Below, piece by piece: positions 11,300 through 22,700 of a stretch of 64,000 bases of DNA. The position numbers and the translations under genes were made by a program. Position 1 is the stretch's first letter, and every line of letters begins with the position of its first letter. A model generated the notes under the pieces. The model was not told the origin of the DNA and did not search any database. It worked only from the letters and a program-made list of their open reading frames with translations. The DNA is taken from positions 1-64,000 of the forward strand of contig FWWN02000646.1 in NCBI GenBank assembly GCA_900175165.2. The letters are read 5' to 3'. The DNA comes from Rhizomucor pusillus. Its lineage: Eukaryota > Mucoromycota > Mucoromycetes > Mucorales > Lichtheimiaceae.

Positions 11300-13925
11300 G
11301 CTGACGATGAAATGAAGACAAGAGACGAAAGAATGAGTCTATTGGGGGAGCGGGACCCCAGGGGTGAAAGTTTCGTTAAAGCAATTGTTGACCTTGGAAG
11401 AAAACACACATGCAGTTGTCCCTCCGAAGATGGTAAATGTGGCACAATCCTATAATGGGTTACGTTGCGCTTCAGATGCGCAATGTCTTCCGAGCCGAGC
11501 CGGGGCTCTGCCTACTTCAGGCTCCCACATCCAGGTCAGCAGATTCTTTCTTGGATGAAACTGGAAGGATTGACCCGTAATTGTCGCGTCTGTTCGTCGG
11601 TAGGAACCACTATAGGTTGCAGAGGACTCCAACAATAAAGCCAAAAGCCCCTTTAGGATTGCATTTGGATTTCCCCCTCCCTCTGCGGTAGATCATCACC
11701 ACCTTTTTAATAAGTTACTTATTCTGACAATCATTGATAGGGGCTTTGCAGCTAGAAGCAAAGCTGTACGACTATCTGTAACAAGGACGGCGGTATTAAA
11801 TCGCGAATAAACTCATTAAATGGGTCCTGCAACAAGTATAGCCGGCTTCCTGCCATCCTAGCACTTTCAAATGTTTTGGCTACTCTTTATATTACGTCTG
11901 GAATACAGTAGCTATCCCTGAAGTGGCGACAGCGCCTTACCACAGGAACCCAAGCTTTTTAGGAGATACCGTTAATTGACGGTATTTTGCTTGTACATGG
12001 TGAAACGCATCCCAAAGCATAGGGGCGGAGATGAACAAGCGCGAATCGTGATACAAAAATGAGCATCCGTCTCCACCAACCGCGAACCTTACTAAATCGC
12101 TAGAGTTTGAGCGACAGCCAAACTACAGGCAAAAGTTTGCAGCATGTGTGTCACCCCGCTGCATCGTTGGGAATGGGCATACACTTTTTCCCAAAAGTAA
12201 TGTCGCATTTTGTGAAATTTTATAATACATTTATACACAAAAACGACAATTGCAGCGACATTAATTTTTGAAAAAAAGTGTATATTGACATAAATAGAGT
12301 TGGAAACGATGTAGACGTAAGGAGGCATGTCAGAACATTAAAATGCTAAACAAAATGACTCCACGTTCAAACCAGGCAAAGCATCTATGTGCTACAGCGC
12401 GGCACTATGTGTGCCTCTTGTGCTACCGCTACGGGCAGCACTTGATGCGCTGCTAGAAATCATCTAAACTTCTTTCTGCAGTAGAACTCTAGATGACTTT
12501 TATATTTTAGAAGCCGTTGGAAACTTCAGTGCATTTTCATTTTGACAGCCACATATTCGGGAAGTTTATAAATTCTAAAGCAAGACTGGACTCCGAGCAA
12601 GCTTTGAGGAAATGCATCTTTTAATATTATGCTGACCAGATATCTGGACTTCACACCCAAATTTTTAACCATTTGCAATAAATAAAAGGACGTCTGCTGT
12701 CCATACAACTCAGGGAGCCGCTCACATAAGCATAAGCCAGAGATATTCCTAAACAAGAACAAGATGCAGTCGGATGGGGTTTGTGTGTGCCATGCAAATT
12801 ATACAACAATATCAGGTGTGAAGCCCGTAAGAAACCCAATTTAAGTTAATGCGTTCGCCCGTTCCAGTAACATTGTGTCGCATGACATATATTATTTATC
12901 GCAATGGTGCTGATGTAATTTGATATCTGGGAGAAGGGAATATCGCTGAAGATTGTCCCAGCATATCATGTACAAATTTCTATGATATGTTAGCATTATG
13001 ATCTTAAGGCAACGTCACATGGGTTATGTGACAGCTGCACGCACCAAAGGAGGTTATAACACAAACCCCAATAATGTTCGCTTACTATGCTGCAAAGTGA
13101 TGAACAAGAAGTGATGATCCAATCATGAGAAATTAGGCGGATGCGCTTGAATGGTCATCAGTACCCTCAGACCATGGTTATGCGACGAGGAAGCAGCACG
13201 CACAGACGTCATTTAGTACCGCCAGTACTACTACTGACAGATGAGACATTGCTCATACGCAAACACTCGAAGAACATTTACTCCCGCTTTTCTATATGCA
13301 TGTTATTATCTTGTGTTGCCATTGTTTCTACACGTTCGATCACTCAAGGTCTCGGCATCAGTAACCAATTCCATGCTCTGTTGAAACACTGATGTTGAAT
13401 CGGGTTCTCCTGCGAGACGCAGTTTACAGCGCGTATAAATCGAAATGCCCCACATTGAAAGCATTGTGTTACATTGTCCATTCTGTGCTACGTGCTGAGC
13501 GCGATATTTGCGGATGATTTTGAAGAGTTTCATATTACCGGAACCTTATATCGGTTACAATGTAGCAATCCCAGATGTTTATAAACAAATAAAAGGCTTG
13601 ATAAGCTAAAAGTAGCAAGATTAGCACTGATATCAGGAAAAAAAGGAGTTGCTTCCATTGACTACGATGATCGTTTACATTAAGTTCGAATGAACTGATC
13701 GAATTCGAAGTTGTAATGGAGAGGGAGGGTAATGGTGCAAGTAGGGTGGTGCTCTAGATAACCCCTTGGAGGGAGCAATCCCTGGTTTTCGTGACGTTGG
13801 AGATTTCTACTGCCAAGTGGGGCAGACCGCCCCAAAAGGCGGGTCAAACGTTGGGCGGGGTGCCAAACCTGACATAAATTTATGAGCATTTTTTCCCCAT
13901 TGCCTTCTTTCTTTAAGCATTCTTC
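11300..13925. other. Gene-poor stretch of 2.6 kb
   Basis: Apart from the leader of the CH/spectrin/GAS2 gene (11300-11360) I see no supported gene. The open frames are short, have no recognisable domains, and stops are frequent on both strands. The stretch is AT-rich and may hold decayed transposon sequence, but no diagnostic motif was found. Confidence 0.5.
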
Positions 13926-14669
13926 TTGTACCTGGGAGAAGCCATGCAATTACTGCTCCCCAGTTTCCATCCTTCTTGTACGTTTCCGTGGAAGAATCTG
14001 GAGGAACTCTCTTTGCTGTGGGCAGGTAATACCGAGAAACATTCACGATCAAAGTTTCAGACGCTGATATATATCATTGTTTTGTTACCAGTGTTTACGA
14101 AATGTAAACAGCATGTACGCGATGGATTTCGAATCGAAAACATGATGTGGCGCTTATGGTACCGGCAAGCTATTATGCAGAAACGCTCAGAGCCAAGAGC
14201 ACCAAGCTTATCGATACCATCATCCCCCACCGCTGTACGATTATCTCGAACGCGCTCCTTACCAAACTTGTCCCGACCTCTGCATCAAACGGAACAGCAA
14301 CAACGAACTTATCTGCAACAGCAGCAGCAACCACAAATCATAGCAACAACTAGACGAAAATTTTTCATCGACGACGAAGAAGACGATGATGTCTCAGACA
14401 GTGAATCCAGCATATCCACAAATGACTCTTATTGGCCAGCGACCGAGTCTGCCTTCTCGTCCTGCTCCTCGTTGCCGTTGGGTGACGAGGAACTTTTTGT
14501 GAAACAATGTCCTTCCTCCCGCCCTCGCTCATCACCAGTTTCCACGCTCTCGACTTTACTGCAACAACGAACACCCCACAATATCCCATCAACAAGCTTA
14601 AAGCGGTGCGAATCTCATTTCTCGCATCTCGATCAATGGTTTACCAATACGGAAAATCCAATTCACTAA
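13926..14669 (+). CDS. areA-like DUF1752 domain protein
   Basis: Small nuclear-type protein of about 225 residues with the short domain found at the N-terminus of areA-type GATA regulators and in proteins such as Mks1 (PF08550, formerly DUF1752). The motif is LWAVFTKCKQHVRDG then RIENMMWRLWYRQ. It is assembled across a 66-base intron (14026-14091; donor GGCAG|GTAATA, acceptor TTACCAG). The intron length is a multiple of three and stop-free, so an unspliced reading is also open, but only the spliced form gives an intact domain. The rest is Ser/Arg-rich with a poly-Gln run and an acidic patch (DDEEDDDVSDSE). No GATA zinc finger follows. ATGs at 13926 and 13944 are both possible; an upstream exon cannot be excluded. 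It converges with the CYSTM gene. Confidence 0.7.
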   Translation: MYLGEAMQLLLPSFHPSCTFPWKNLEELSLLWAGNTEKHSRSKFQTLIYIIVLLPVFTKCKQHVRDGFRIENMMWRLWYRQAIMQKRSEPRAPSLSIPSSPTAVRLSRTRSLPNLSRPLHQTEQQQRTYLQQQQQPQIIATTRRKFFIDDEEDDDVSDSESSISTNDSYWPATESAFSSCSSLPLGDEELFVKQCPSSRPRSSPVSTLSTLLQQRTPHNIPSTSLKRCESHFSHLDQWFTNTENPIH

Positions 14670-14770
14670 GTGATAGATACCCATCATATACATAAACGCG
14701 TACAATAAGTATACTATTGGTATATTCTGTAAATCGACATAATCCATGGCAATAAACTTTGTACATCTCC

Positions 14771-15068
14771 TTAACAACACATGTCGCACAGTGATTCGAG
14801 AGCACAGCACGCAAGACAAGCGATGAGACAGGCCATGCAACAGTTGTGGTCACTGCCCCTATCCTGGGGCGGTGCTTCGACGTAGACAGGGTTCGGCTGC
14901 GGTTGCGGCTGATAATATCCTACATCGCGCTCATTATGTTACTATGCCGGTTGCAGAAATTCTTCCAAATAGACCCTTATTACCTCCTTGCGGAGGGCCA
15001 TAATATGGCTGCTGCGGGGCACCTTCAGGTGGTGGAGGTGGATAATATGCTTGTCCTTCCTGGCCCAT
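14771..15068 (-). CDS. CYSTM-type small Cys-rich tail protein
   Basis: Short protein of 77 residues in two exons (15068-14984 and 14919-14771; intron 64 bases, donor GGAG|GTAATA, acceptor GATGTAG). The N-terminal half is a Pro/Gln/Tyr-rich disordered region (MGQEGQAYYPPPPPEG). The C-terminus is a Cys-rich membrane-inserting segment (CCMACLIACLACC) ending CDMCC, which is the signature of the CYSTM family of stress-tolerance proteins. It probably sits at the plasma membrane and responds to stress; that role comes from the family. The second exon is too short to show up as a long open frame, so the gene is easily missed. Frame and length close exactly with the proposed splice. Confidence 0.8.
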
Positions 15069-17861
15069 CCTTGCAATTATAAAGTAGGAGAGAAACCGTG
15101 TAAAGAAAGAAAGGAGAAAACAACTCGAATCCAAGCGCCCTTTTATCACACCAGCCTCAAAAGTGTGCCCAAACTTATTTTGGTAAACGTCTACAAACAG
15201 AGATGCAAAAGCCCGAGTACAGAGTGTCGCCACTGCGAGCAGTGATTCCATCGGCAAAACTAGCCGTTTCTAGCGTAATTCGTTGGGTAACAGATCAATC
15301 GTTTCTGAAAAATGGATCCCAGAAAATGCGACCGAAACAAGATGCTCAGACCGAGATCTAGGCAATACGTAGCATGCTGAAGGGGCCATGCGCAGCACAT
15401 ACTCGGTACATTACTGCATAAACTCACGAAAGGAAAGGCAAAACAAAGGACAGGACCAAGTCACTTGCAGCAGTCTTGAGCCAAGAACTTCTCGGTTACA
15501 TCCATGCATACAGAATCAAGGATACATATCCTCATTTTTTAGGTACCAATATAGAACCTTTTTCCGAATTTCCAGAGCTTTGAATACCAGGTACTTCAAA
15601 TCTTTGCACCCATTTCTAAATAGTAAGCGAGCAACATATGTTTATGCTCAAGTTTATACCAAGAATTCGCCAAGAAGGTTTGTCGAAATCCTAGAAAGTT
15701 ACCACGTGAGTAAACCCTTTTCGATTTCAGCATGTATTGCTTACTGAGTCCATCATATTCTGTCAATTTAAAGTAAAAGAAAATGGAGTCAGGCTATTTT
15801 TACTCTATTGTGTCAAGCGTAATAACTTCAAAGTCAACATCCTCGCTTTACCTGCCCACCAGATCAATACGCATGATTTGCTAATAGTTTGAACTAATTT
15901 TCGTTGGATCAGGCCAATTTTGGCGAGATTTTCGTTGCTTTGCTATGTTATGAGTCTACACATAGGCACGGAAAATGTAATTTAAGCTACAAGTCCTTAC
16001 TCTGCATCCACATGTTGGTAGAATGACGCGCTTGCTCACCATTCCATAACTAAGGATGTGAATGATTACTTCACGTATTGGAAAAATGCGAGAAACAGAT
16101 TAGATCAATTGCATATAACTGGTGACGAGCCATGTCGGAAGTTTCAAAAATGTTCCCAAAATGCACACTGGGATGTTTGAATTTGGTGCAAATTGGTGTC
16201 GATTTCGAAAACTTTTGAAAATGCATAAATCTCGCATATCGTTGAAAATCTTCTGCACATTTTTTTTCCCATGGTGCGCTAAGTGTACCTTCAGGTTAGC
16301 AGATCCCTACAGGTAGATTTCACTTTACCCTGCTGCATAATGGTTATAAATACTGGAGCTTCTTTGGTGCTCACAGCTATCGTTAAACGTTTTCATAATT
16401 CCTTTTTTGATGGGCAAGTTATCTCTTTTCCTGATAATAGTTTTGCTCGATTTATGCAAACAGATAGAAGAGAATGCTCTGCCTATAGCCACAGATAGAA
16501 GCTGATATTCGTGAGAATGATACAGCGAGGCTCCATATCAGTTGAAATAGGTCTATTAGATTTAAATGCAAATATCCTTGCATGGTCGAAAAAAATTAGC
16601 TAACCATTAAGCTACACCAAGCGAATACGTGTCTTGTTTGGAAAAATCGACCTTGAAAGACCATGTTCTCATCTTTAGGCCAAATGCATAACTGTAAAAG
16701 GTACAAAGATAAAAAAAAAAGGACGAAGCAAAATAGACCATGCATCGCATACATCATTGATAAACGGATATGTAGCAAGTTTGGAGGAAAAGGACGAACT
16801 AAGAAACATATAGCTTGTCCGCGCAGCCACTTGAGGATGCTCTACATCGATGGGTATCGTTTTTATTTGTTTGGCAGCAACTCTGATCCTTACACCCGCG
16901 GTCCCAAGTAAATTTACCGGCATGCGAAGGTGGAACGTGCGATGCGGGCTAACGTTTTATGATTGCAAGGAATAAGAATAGCTTATTTTGTAAACAGGCT
17001 TGTTGCCACTGCGTGGCCGGGACAATGGCGGATATACCATGTTTTTGAAAGCGGATTCTGGCTTTTGGAACCACAACAATATTTTACCGATGCACGCTAT
17101 AATTGCGGATGATCAAACACTCCAGGCTGCTTTTGTTTCCTGTCCGAAGCTCGGTCTGTTTGTAGAATGCTCATTAAAAAAAAGTGGACAATCTCGAGCC
17201 AGGAATGTGTGATTGTGATAGTTCTCAACTCATAGCATAGGGAGATGAATGAATATGTGGTAAATGAATCGCCAAGGTTCAAAGCTGAAAATGTACGGTT
17301 GATGAACTCAATATCGTATTTCTGCAAGTTGTCAATGTAGCAGCATGTCGGTCTTTTTTGTATTGTACGACATGTTGTACTATTGACCCATTCGATCGCC
17401 GTGGCCTTGGCAAGGTACAGAGTTAGTTCTGTGCGGAATGGTAACGCCTTGTAGCAAGGTTGTCTAGTATCACCTGATCCAAATGAAGATCGCTGCACGC
17501 GCACATTGATGCTACCAATCTGTCACATTGAACGATAATTGATTTCTTCCAAGCCTGGTAGTTGAATAGATGTAGAAATTAGATATATGCAAGCCATACC
17601 ATTATCGAACGAATTTCCGCTGTGAATAACAGGATTACGGCTCATTGTAGCGCGTAGGCAAGCTTCTGCAGAACCAAAACGAAAGAAAAAAAGAATGTTT
17701 GCAATTATTGCCTATTAATCTTGTGTCGCCGTCCATTATTCGAGAAAGAAGACTCTATTCAAAAATAATGGTGATACTTTTCTTTCAGTCTTTTCTGCTT
17801 TCTTGTTGGTTCTTCTGTAGTATTTAGCTTTGTTCTCGTTTTCAATAGTGTAAACATCTCG
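15069..17861. other. Gene-poor stretch of 2.8 kb
   Basis: No supported gene. Several open frames of 60-135 codons occur (15388-15747 on +, 17097-17504 on -) but show no domain, no consistent splice signals and biased, AT-driven composition. Decayed intergenic or transposon DNA is the likeliest content. Confidence 0.5.
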
Positions 17862-19851
17862 ATGGAAGTCAAAGCAAGTATTCACTAATCTCAAAGTGTC
17901 AGTTTGAGAGTTTTGTACTGATCTACTGCAGTACGAGTTGGAGCAATGGCACAATGGTTGCATTGCACATGACCGGGAAGACTATGACACAGCGTTGCGC
18001 ATTTTTATGGTGAGTCTCTGAAGAAGGAATTCTACGCGTTGTCCAAGCTGAGGCTAACCACAAATGTGTCCGCCACCATCCGCAGAAAATTGGCGATAAT
18101 AGCAAAATGCATTTCAATATTGGACTTATATTCACAGCACTCCAGGATCATCAGCGTGCGGTAAGCCAGTTTGCTTTCTGATTGCATTTCTTGATTTATT
18201 CATTTGACATCAAGCTGGCAGCATTTAAACGGGCGATAAAATTAGATCCATACTTTGCAGTAGCATACTTTCAACGAGGAGTTTCGAACTTTGCTCTTGG
18301 TGAATGGGTTGATGCATACCAGGATTTCAGCCTTGCACACAAGGTTAGGAGCCAAGTTACAAGGTCAGCTTTCATTCAGCTGTAATCATTCACCTTTGAC
18401 TGATTTAGAGGCTACGCGGTAACCCCCTTATCAACTACCATCAATTGGGTCTTGCATACCGGCTGTACGAGTGCGAAGTATTATTTAACCGCGGAATATG
18501 TCAGCTGTACATGGGGAAAATCGATTCTGGTTTGACAGACTTGTATTATGCACAAAAGGCAAGGATGACGCGAGAGCACGACATCATTGAGCGAGCGATA
18601 CAAAATCGAGGGAGAGGGTATTCTGTTTATTCGATTCCTCCAGGAGTACTTTACAGACCTTCTCGTCACAAATTGGAACAGTTGAAGCAGCCTTGGGCAA
18701 ACGATCTGTTGCTAGGAATAGCCTATGAATATACCAAATGTGCACGCCGGAAAAACAATTCGATCTTGTTACCTACGCCCGTCGCCAACCACCCGAACCC
18801 TGGAGACGTAGCGGACTTGATGTTTTACACAAATGCTCTGGAAGAAAACAGAGGCCCATTGTCAGCTGGCACCGCCAAGCCTCTTGTGGGAACACACGAG
18901 CCGGTTTCGTACCTCTCACCGGAAGAAGCAGAGTATCTTCAAGATTCGATGCGCAGTCATCTGCTGCACTCGAACCCTGATGCTTCTATTGTCGTTAAAA
19001 GCGCACCAGATACAGTAAAGCGACCAGGAAAAGATATGGTCACGAGTGCCGATGCCAAGAATAGCCGTGAGTCCTGGAAAGTTGCTGACCGACGGCCAAA
19101 GATAGACACGAGACTGACAAATATCGATGGCAACAGAAACAATAACAATGGCAGTAACGGAAGGTACCAGCCTCTGACTCCGGTGCAGGGGCCAAGCCCC
19201 GTTGAAACATCTCCTACTCAGCGCAAACCCATAACAGGATTGGCGGATCATAATAGTTACACCCGAGAGCGCCACACGGATAGTGGTTCTGTTTCAACGT
19301 ACGAAGAAAAAGGCGCGCTTGGCAAACAGTATTGCTATACCGGTAGCGATTACAAACTTTCCGAGCCACCTCCGGTTCCGGTGGCACAGCACAACCAAGC
19401 TAATTATTATGAGGATTTTGATACTATGAGCAATTACGGCAACCTCGACGATGAGCTCGACAAGGTATATCGATCACTTGCAGCATTAACGACGGAAGGT
19501 TCTTCACCCCGATCACCGGAAGATGGTGGTGTTGTTGACAGTTATCCGAAAACTGAAAAATTCACCGCCGATCCAAGATTAGCAACACAAACCAAACTGA
19601 AAATCAAGGTTCACCATGACGACACGCGGATCTTACTAGTCCCTAGCAACGTCACGTTCGATGATCTGCTGACTCGAGTTCAAGCTAAATTCAATGCGCC
19701 GAATACTATACGCCTGCAATATCGGGACGAGGATAACGAAATGGTCTTAATGATAGACCAGGATGATCTAAATATGGCGCGACGTTTGGCACGCATGCGA
19801 GGAAACATCACCGACAGTGCCGAAAAGCTGGAATTTTGGTGTGTCTCATGA
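17862..19851 (+). CDS. noxR: NoxR / p67phox-like NADPH oxidase regulator (TPR + PB1)
   Basis: Predicted cytosolic activator of NADPH oxidase, 578 residues. Five exons: 17862-17873, 17932-18009, 18086-18160, 18215-18343 and 18409-19851. The N-terminal TPR array is split over the first exons (DREDYDTALRIFM; KMHFNIGLIFTALQDHQRA; AFKRAIKLDPYFAVAYFQRG; YECEVLFNRGICQLYMG), matching the p67phox order including the activation-region-like YSVYSIPPGVLYRP. A long Ser/Pro-rich linker precedes a C-terminal PB1 domain (KLKIKVHHDDTRILLVP to the acidic DEDNEMVLMIDQDDL). No SH3 domain, as in fungal NoxR. The first coding exon is only 12 bases (MEVK) and requires a GC-AG intron (AAA|GCAAGT, 17874-17931); it restores the family's M-x-x-K-x-E-L-E start. 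The short first exon is the least certain part. Confidence 0.85.
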
Positions 19852-20030
19852 CGGAGCTATTCTATTTTTCACCACTGTTTTCTCCATTTTAGCATATTTT
19901 TGTAAAATAGTCATAAGGCTTTGTTTTCGGACCAGAGCTGGAAAATTCATACATTTTTGGGAGAATCATATATAGCATTGTAACAATAGAGTTGCATCTA
20001 TCTTGGGCATCTTCAGGTCCCCGCTTTCAA

Positions 20031-20037
20031 TATAAAA
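20031..20037 (+). promoter_or_regulatory. TATA box of the secreted-protein gene
   Basis: A TATAAAA motif lies 68 bases upstream of the start codon at 20105, with a short CA/CT-rich leader between (ending CTCAAGCTCCAAAC before ATG). This is a strong core-promoter arrangement, as expected for a highly induced small secreted protein. Confidence 0.6.
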
Positions 20038-20104
20038 AGGCAGTAGACATGAATCGTCCAGCCAGTTCATCACCACCAGTTCTCTATTCTCTCAAGCTCC
20101 AAAC

Positions 20105-20684
20105 ATGTTCAAATCCACAGCTTTCTCTTGCTTGCTCTTCTTGATCAGCATTGCGGCGCTTGTGAACGCTTTGCCTCTCGAAAAGCGAAGCACAAACATA
20201 CAACTCAAGTCTTCCTCGCAATTTTGCTTTTACCTTCCAGGCGAACCCGGCTTGTCTATCGGAGGCACAGAAGGCTCTGCTGTCCCGTTCTGCACTCAGT
20301 CTAACCTAGCATCGCCCTCTGCTCGTCAATTCCCAAGCGGCTTCATTGCATCGGCGCATTATAAGAGCACCTCTACATATCAGCAAGTTACAGGTCGCAT
20401 CAACCGTGACAAGTACGAGCTCAGCGCTTCCGATGGTGGAGGACAATACGACTATAAGGTATGTTGTTTGCATTGTAACATAAAAGCGATGAAATAAATG
20501 CTCACTATGGAGAACTTCACAGAACGAAGTCGATACCTTGTGCAATGGCCACTCTTACTGGGTGAATCTCGTTGAACCTGACATCAACCGCTTTTGCATT
20601 CGATGCTGCTCCAACAAGTCGGACTGCAACATTGGTCGCTCTGAATATGGTTGCGAACGCGTTGTCCCTGGCGACTACTCTTAA
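20105..20684 (+). CDS. Small secreted Cys-rich protein
   Basis: Predicted secreted protein of 171 residues in two exons (20105-20458 and 20523-20684; intron 64 bases, AAG|GTATGT ... TTCACAG). A signal peptide (residues 1-22, hydrophobic SCLLFLISIAALVNA) is followed by a short pro-segment ending in the dibasic KR at residues 27-28, a Kex2-type site. The mature part has regularly spaced Cys (FCFYLPG; PFCTQ; TLCNG; FCIRCCSNKSDCN; GCERVVPG) and the conserved-looking segment TGRINRDKYELSASDGGGQYD. I recognise this as a family of secreted proteins seen in many Mucoromycota and basidiomycetes, with no assigned biochemical function. Export is well supported; any role in host or microbe interaction is speculation. 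Confidence 0.85.
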
Positions 20685-22260
20685 AGCAGTCAAGGCAATT
20701 ACTGAGATACTCAAAAACCTTGTCATCTAAATATATTATCATCCTCCGCGTCACCCCTTACATTTCCCTTCATTGCTTGGCATTCCTGTATATGTACAGA
20801 CACTTCCCTCTCTTTTTTTGTAACAATATCGATTAAATTCAACAGCTTTCACCTTGAAAATCCCATGCGATGATCTCGGCTTATCTAACGTTGCAGATGA
20901 TGCAATTCACGTCATTTGATCTACTGCCAAACTTTAGGACCCTTCTTTTGTGTTACATACTTTTGCCCCAGGTTAGATTTGCTAAGCGTGCTCCATATCT
21001 GTAGCTAATAAAGAATGACTCCTTTGCCAACAATGCGAGCGTTCAAAGCGAAGATCTCTCTTCCATGATACATGCCAATCACTGCGCTCTTGATATACAA
21101 ATGTGCCCAAATGCCAGACCTTAAAATCACATTTGCTAAAAATGCTGGTGGCGATTGACCAATCGGCCGAATGAAGGCAGCAAAAGCTTATTGCAGTTAT
21201 ATTCGTTTAAGGATTATTTGCAGCACCATACATCAACATTCAAAACTTGCAGAGTCCCAGTACTGCTACGTACCGTCATTTGCCTGAGACGTAATTATAT
21301 TCGAGCATCTTATCAACAGCCAAAAATGTTCTATAGTTTTCGACGCACTAATTATAATGCCAACGAACCATCCAGACCCAGATCATCTGAAAGTTTCCAG
21401 CTCTTTGTATATTAGTAACTGCAGAATTAGTCAAAAAACTTCTTAGCTTATGTTGCACTGTATAATTGGAATTATAGCTGATGAGATGGCAGTTATTACA
21501 GGAAAAGTCCATACATGGACTGCAAAACTTCATCCCAAACATTCATCTCGATACTTTCTCGTCACAAAAGGCCGATAAAATCTTCAAGGACTATACATCA
21601 AAGTTTTTATTAGCTTCTAATGTACTCTATTCTTGTTAGTTTTAGCAGAATTTGAAAGAATATTAATGTCTAGGGCCTTTATACATCGTGAGCAGAAGAG
21701 ACAATGGAGAAAACCAGTGCGATGAAACAGTTACGAAACATGAAGGTACGTAAATGAATAGCACAGGAAATTGACTGCTCATTATATCAGCCAAAGCGAT
21801 TGAGAGCTATATGGGAGTATCATGAGACTAGTGCGAACGCAGAGTCGTGCTACTGTGCTATGCTCCATCTATTTTGCTGTCATGAAGTAAGCATCAGACA
21901 CGCAGCATATTGATCTGGAAATCTGATCGTAGATGCTATATTTGATACGAAGTTATACGGATATCGAATGATATCCGAGGCAGTTGGTACCAGCAACGTT
22001 TCCAACATTCAGGGAGCTCTCCAGTAATTCCAGATCGCAACGATGTGGAATAACAACGAAAAGCCTTATTTGGTATGTTCGACTATATTGATACATCCAG
22101 CCGAGACTTCTCCATTTGCTATGTACAACTCAAATGTCAGGATCGTATCGTTCAATTGTCTGGCCAATTTTTTCATTGTCTTAATTGGAAAGAAGAGGTT
22201 TGTTCGTTCGTGGATCGACCAGCGATTTCCAGGGATTCAATACGCGCTTTGCGGTATCAA
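20685..22260. other. Gene-poor stretch after the secreted-protein gene
   Basis: 3' region of the secreted-protein gene, then AT-rich DNA with no supported gene. A + strand frame at 22043-22318 and an overlapping one at 22075-22278 (with YVQLKCQDRIVQLSGQFF and EEVCSFVDRPAISRDSIRALR) look somewhat coding, but no family was recognised and no complete gene could be built. They abut the decayed CACTA element and may belong to it. Confidence 0.4.
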
Positions 22261-22261
22261 A

Positions 22262-22700
22262 CTACAGATTATGCATAAGATCAATGACAGTACAGCGTAC
22301 GGGATCGAAATATTCTAAGCGATGGAGCTCGGACCAGCGAGCTCCATGCGTTTGCTCGAGATGTTCTCTTTCCTCGTAGCTGCCTGCATTTCTCCATGCT
22401 TTTGCGGATGCCAGATTCCCTTCTTTGGTTCGTCCAATCCAACGTTGGATATCATCATGCTTAAAACGGGAGAAATCTCGCTTTAAGTGATTATTGGATA
22501 TACTTGCGAATTGGCACTTGCATTTATAGCAGGCACAAATATAGCCGATGCCGATGAAGCCTGAACTTTGCATGCAGGGGGTATATCGCAGGCAACCATT
22601 AGCAGAGCCGCTCAAATGTGATTGCTAGGTGCGCTGGTGCTGGTGGGTATATTGATTCCGGTCTATAAATCGACGAGCTCGTACACCAGTGTATATTCAT
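22262..22700 (-). mobile_element. Decayed CACTA (En/Spm) tnp2-type transposase
   Basis: Minus-strand fragment of a tnp2-family transposase. The hallmark near the 22262 end is RWSELHRLEYFDPVRCTVIDLMHNL. Upstream pieces in other frames carry NIPTSTSAPSNHI, then AALLMVACDIPPACKV, then CACYKCKCQF, corresponding to the ...RAALL-ACDIPAARK-Cys-rich... order of the family. The copy has at least one frameshift (between the ACDIPP and CACYKC pieces) and an in-frame TGA just before AALLM where an Arg codon (CGA) is expected. It stops after the MHNL motif; the rest of the protein is missing. Inactive remnant. Confidence 0.65.

Noticed and set aside
13926..14669. Unspliced 247-residue reading of the DUF1752 gene
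   Set aside because: It puts 22 unrelated residues inside the conserved domain; good donor and acceptor signals flank them.
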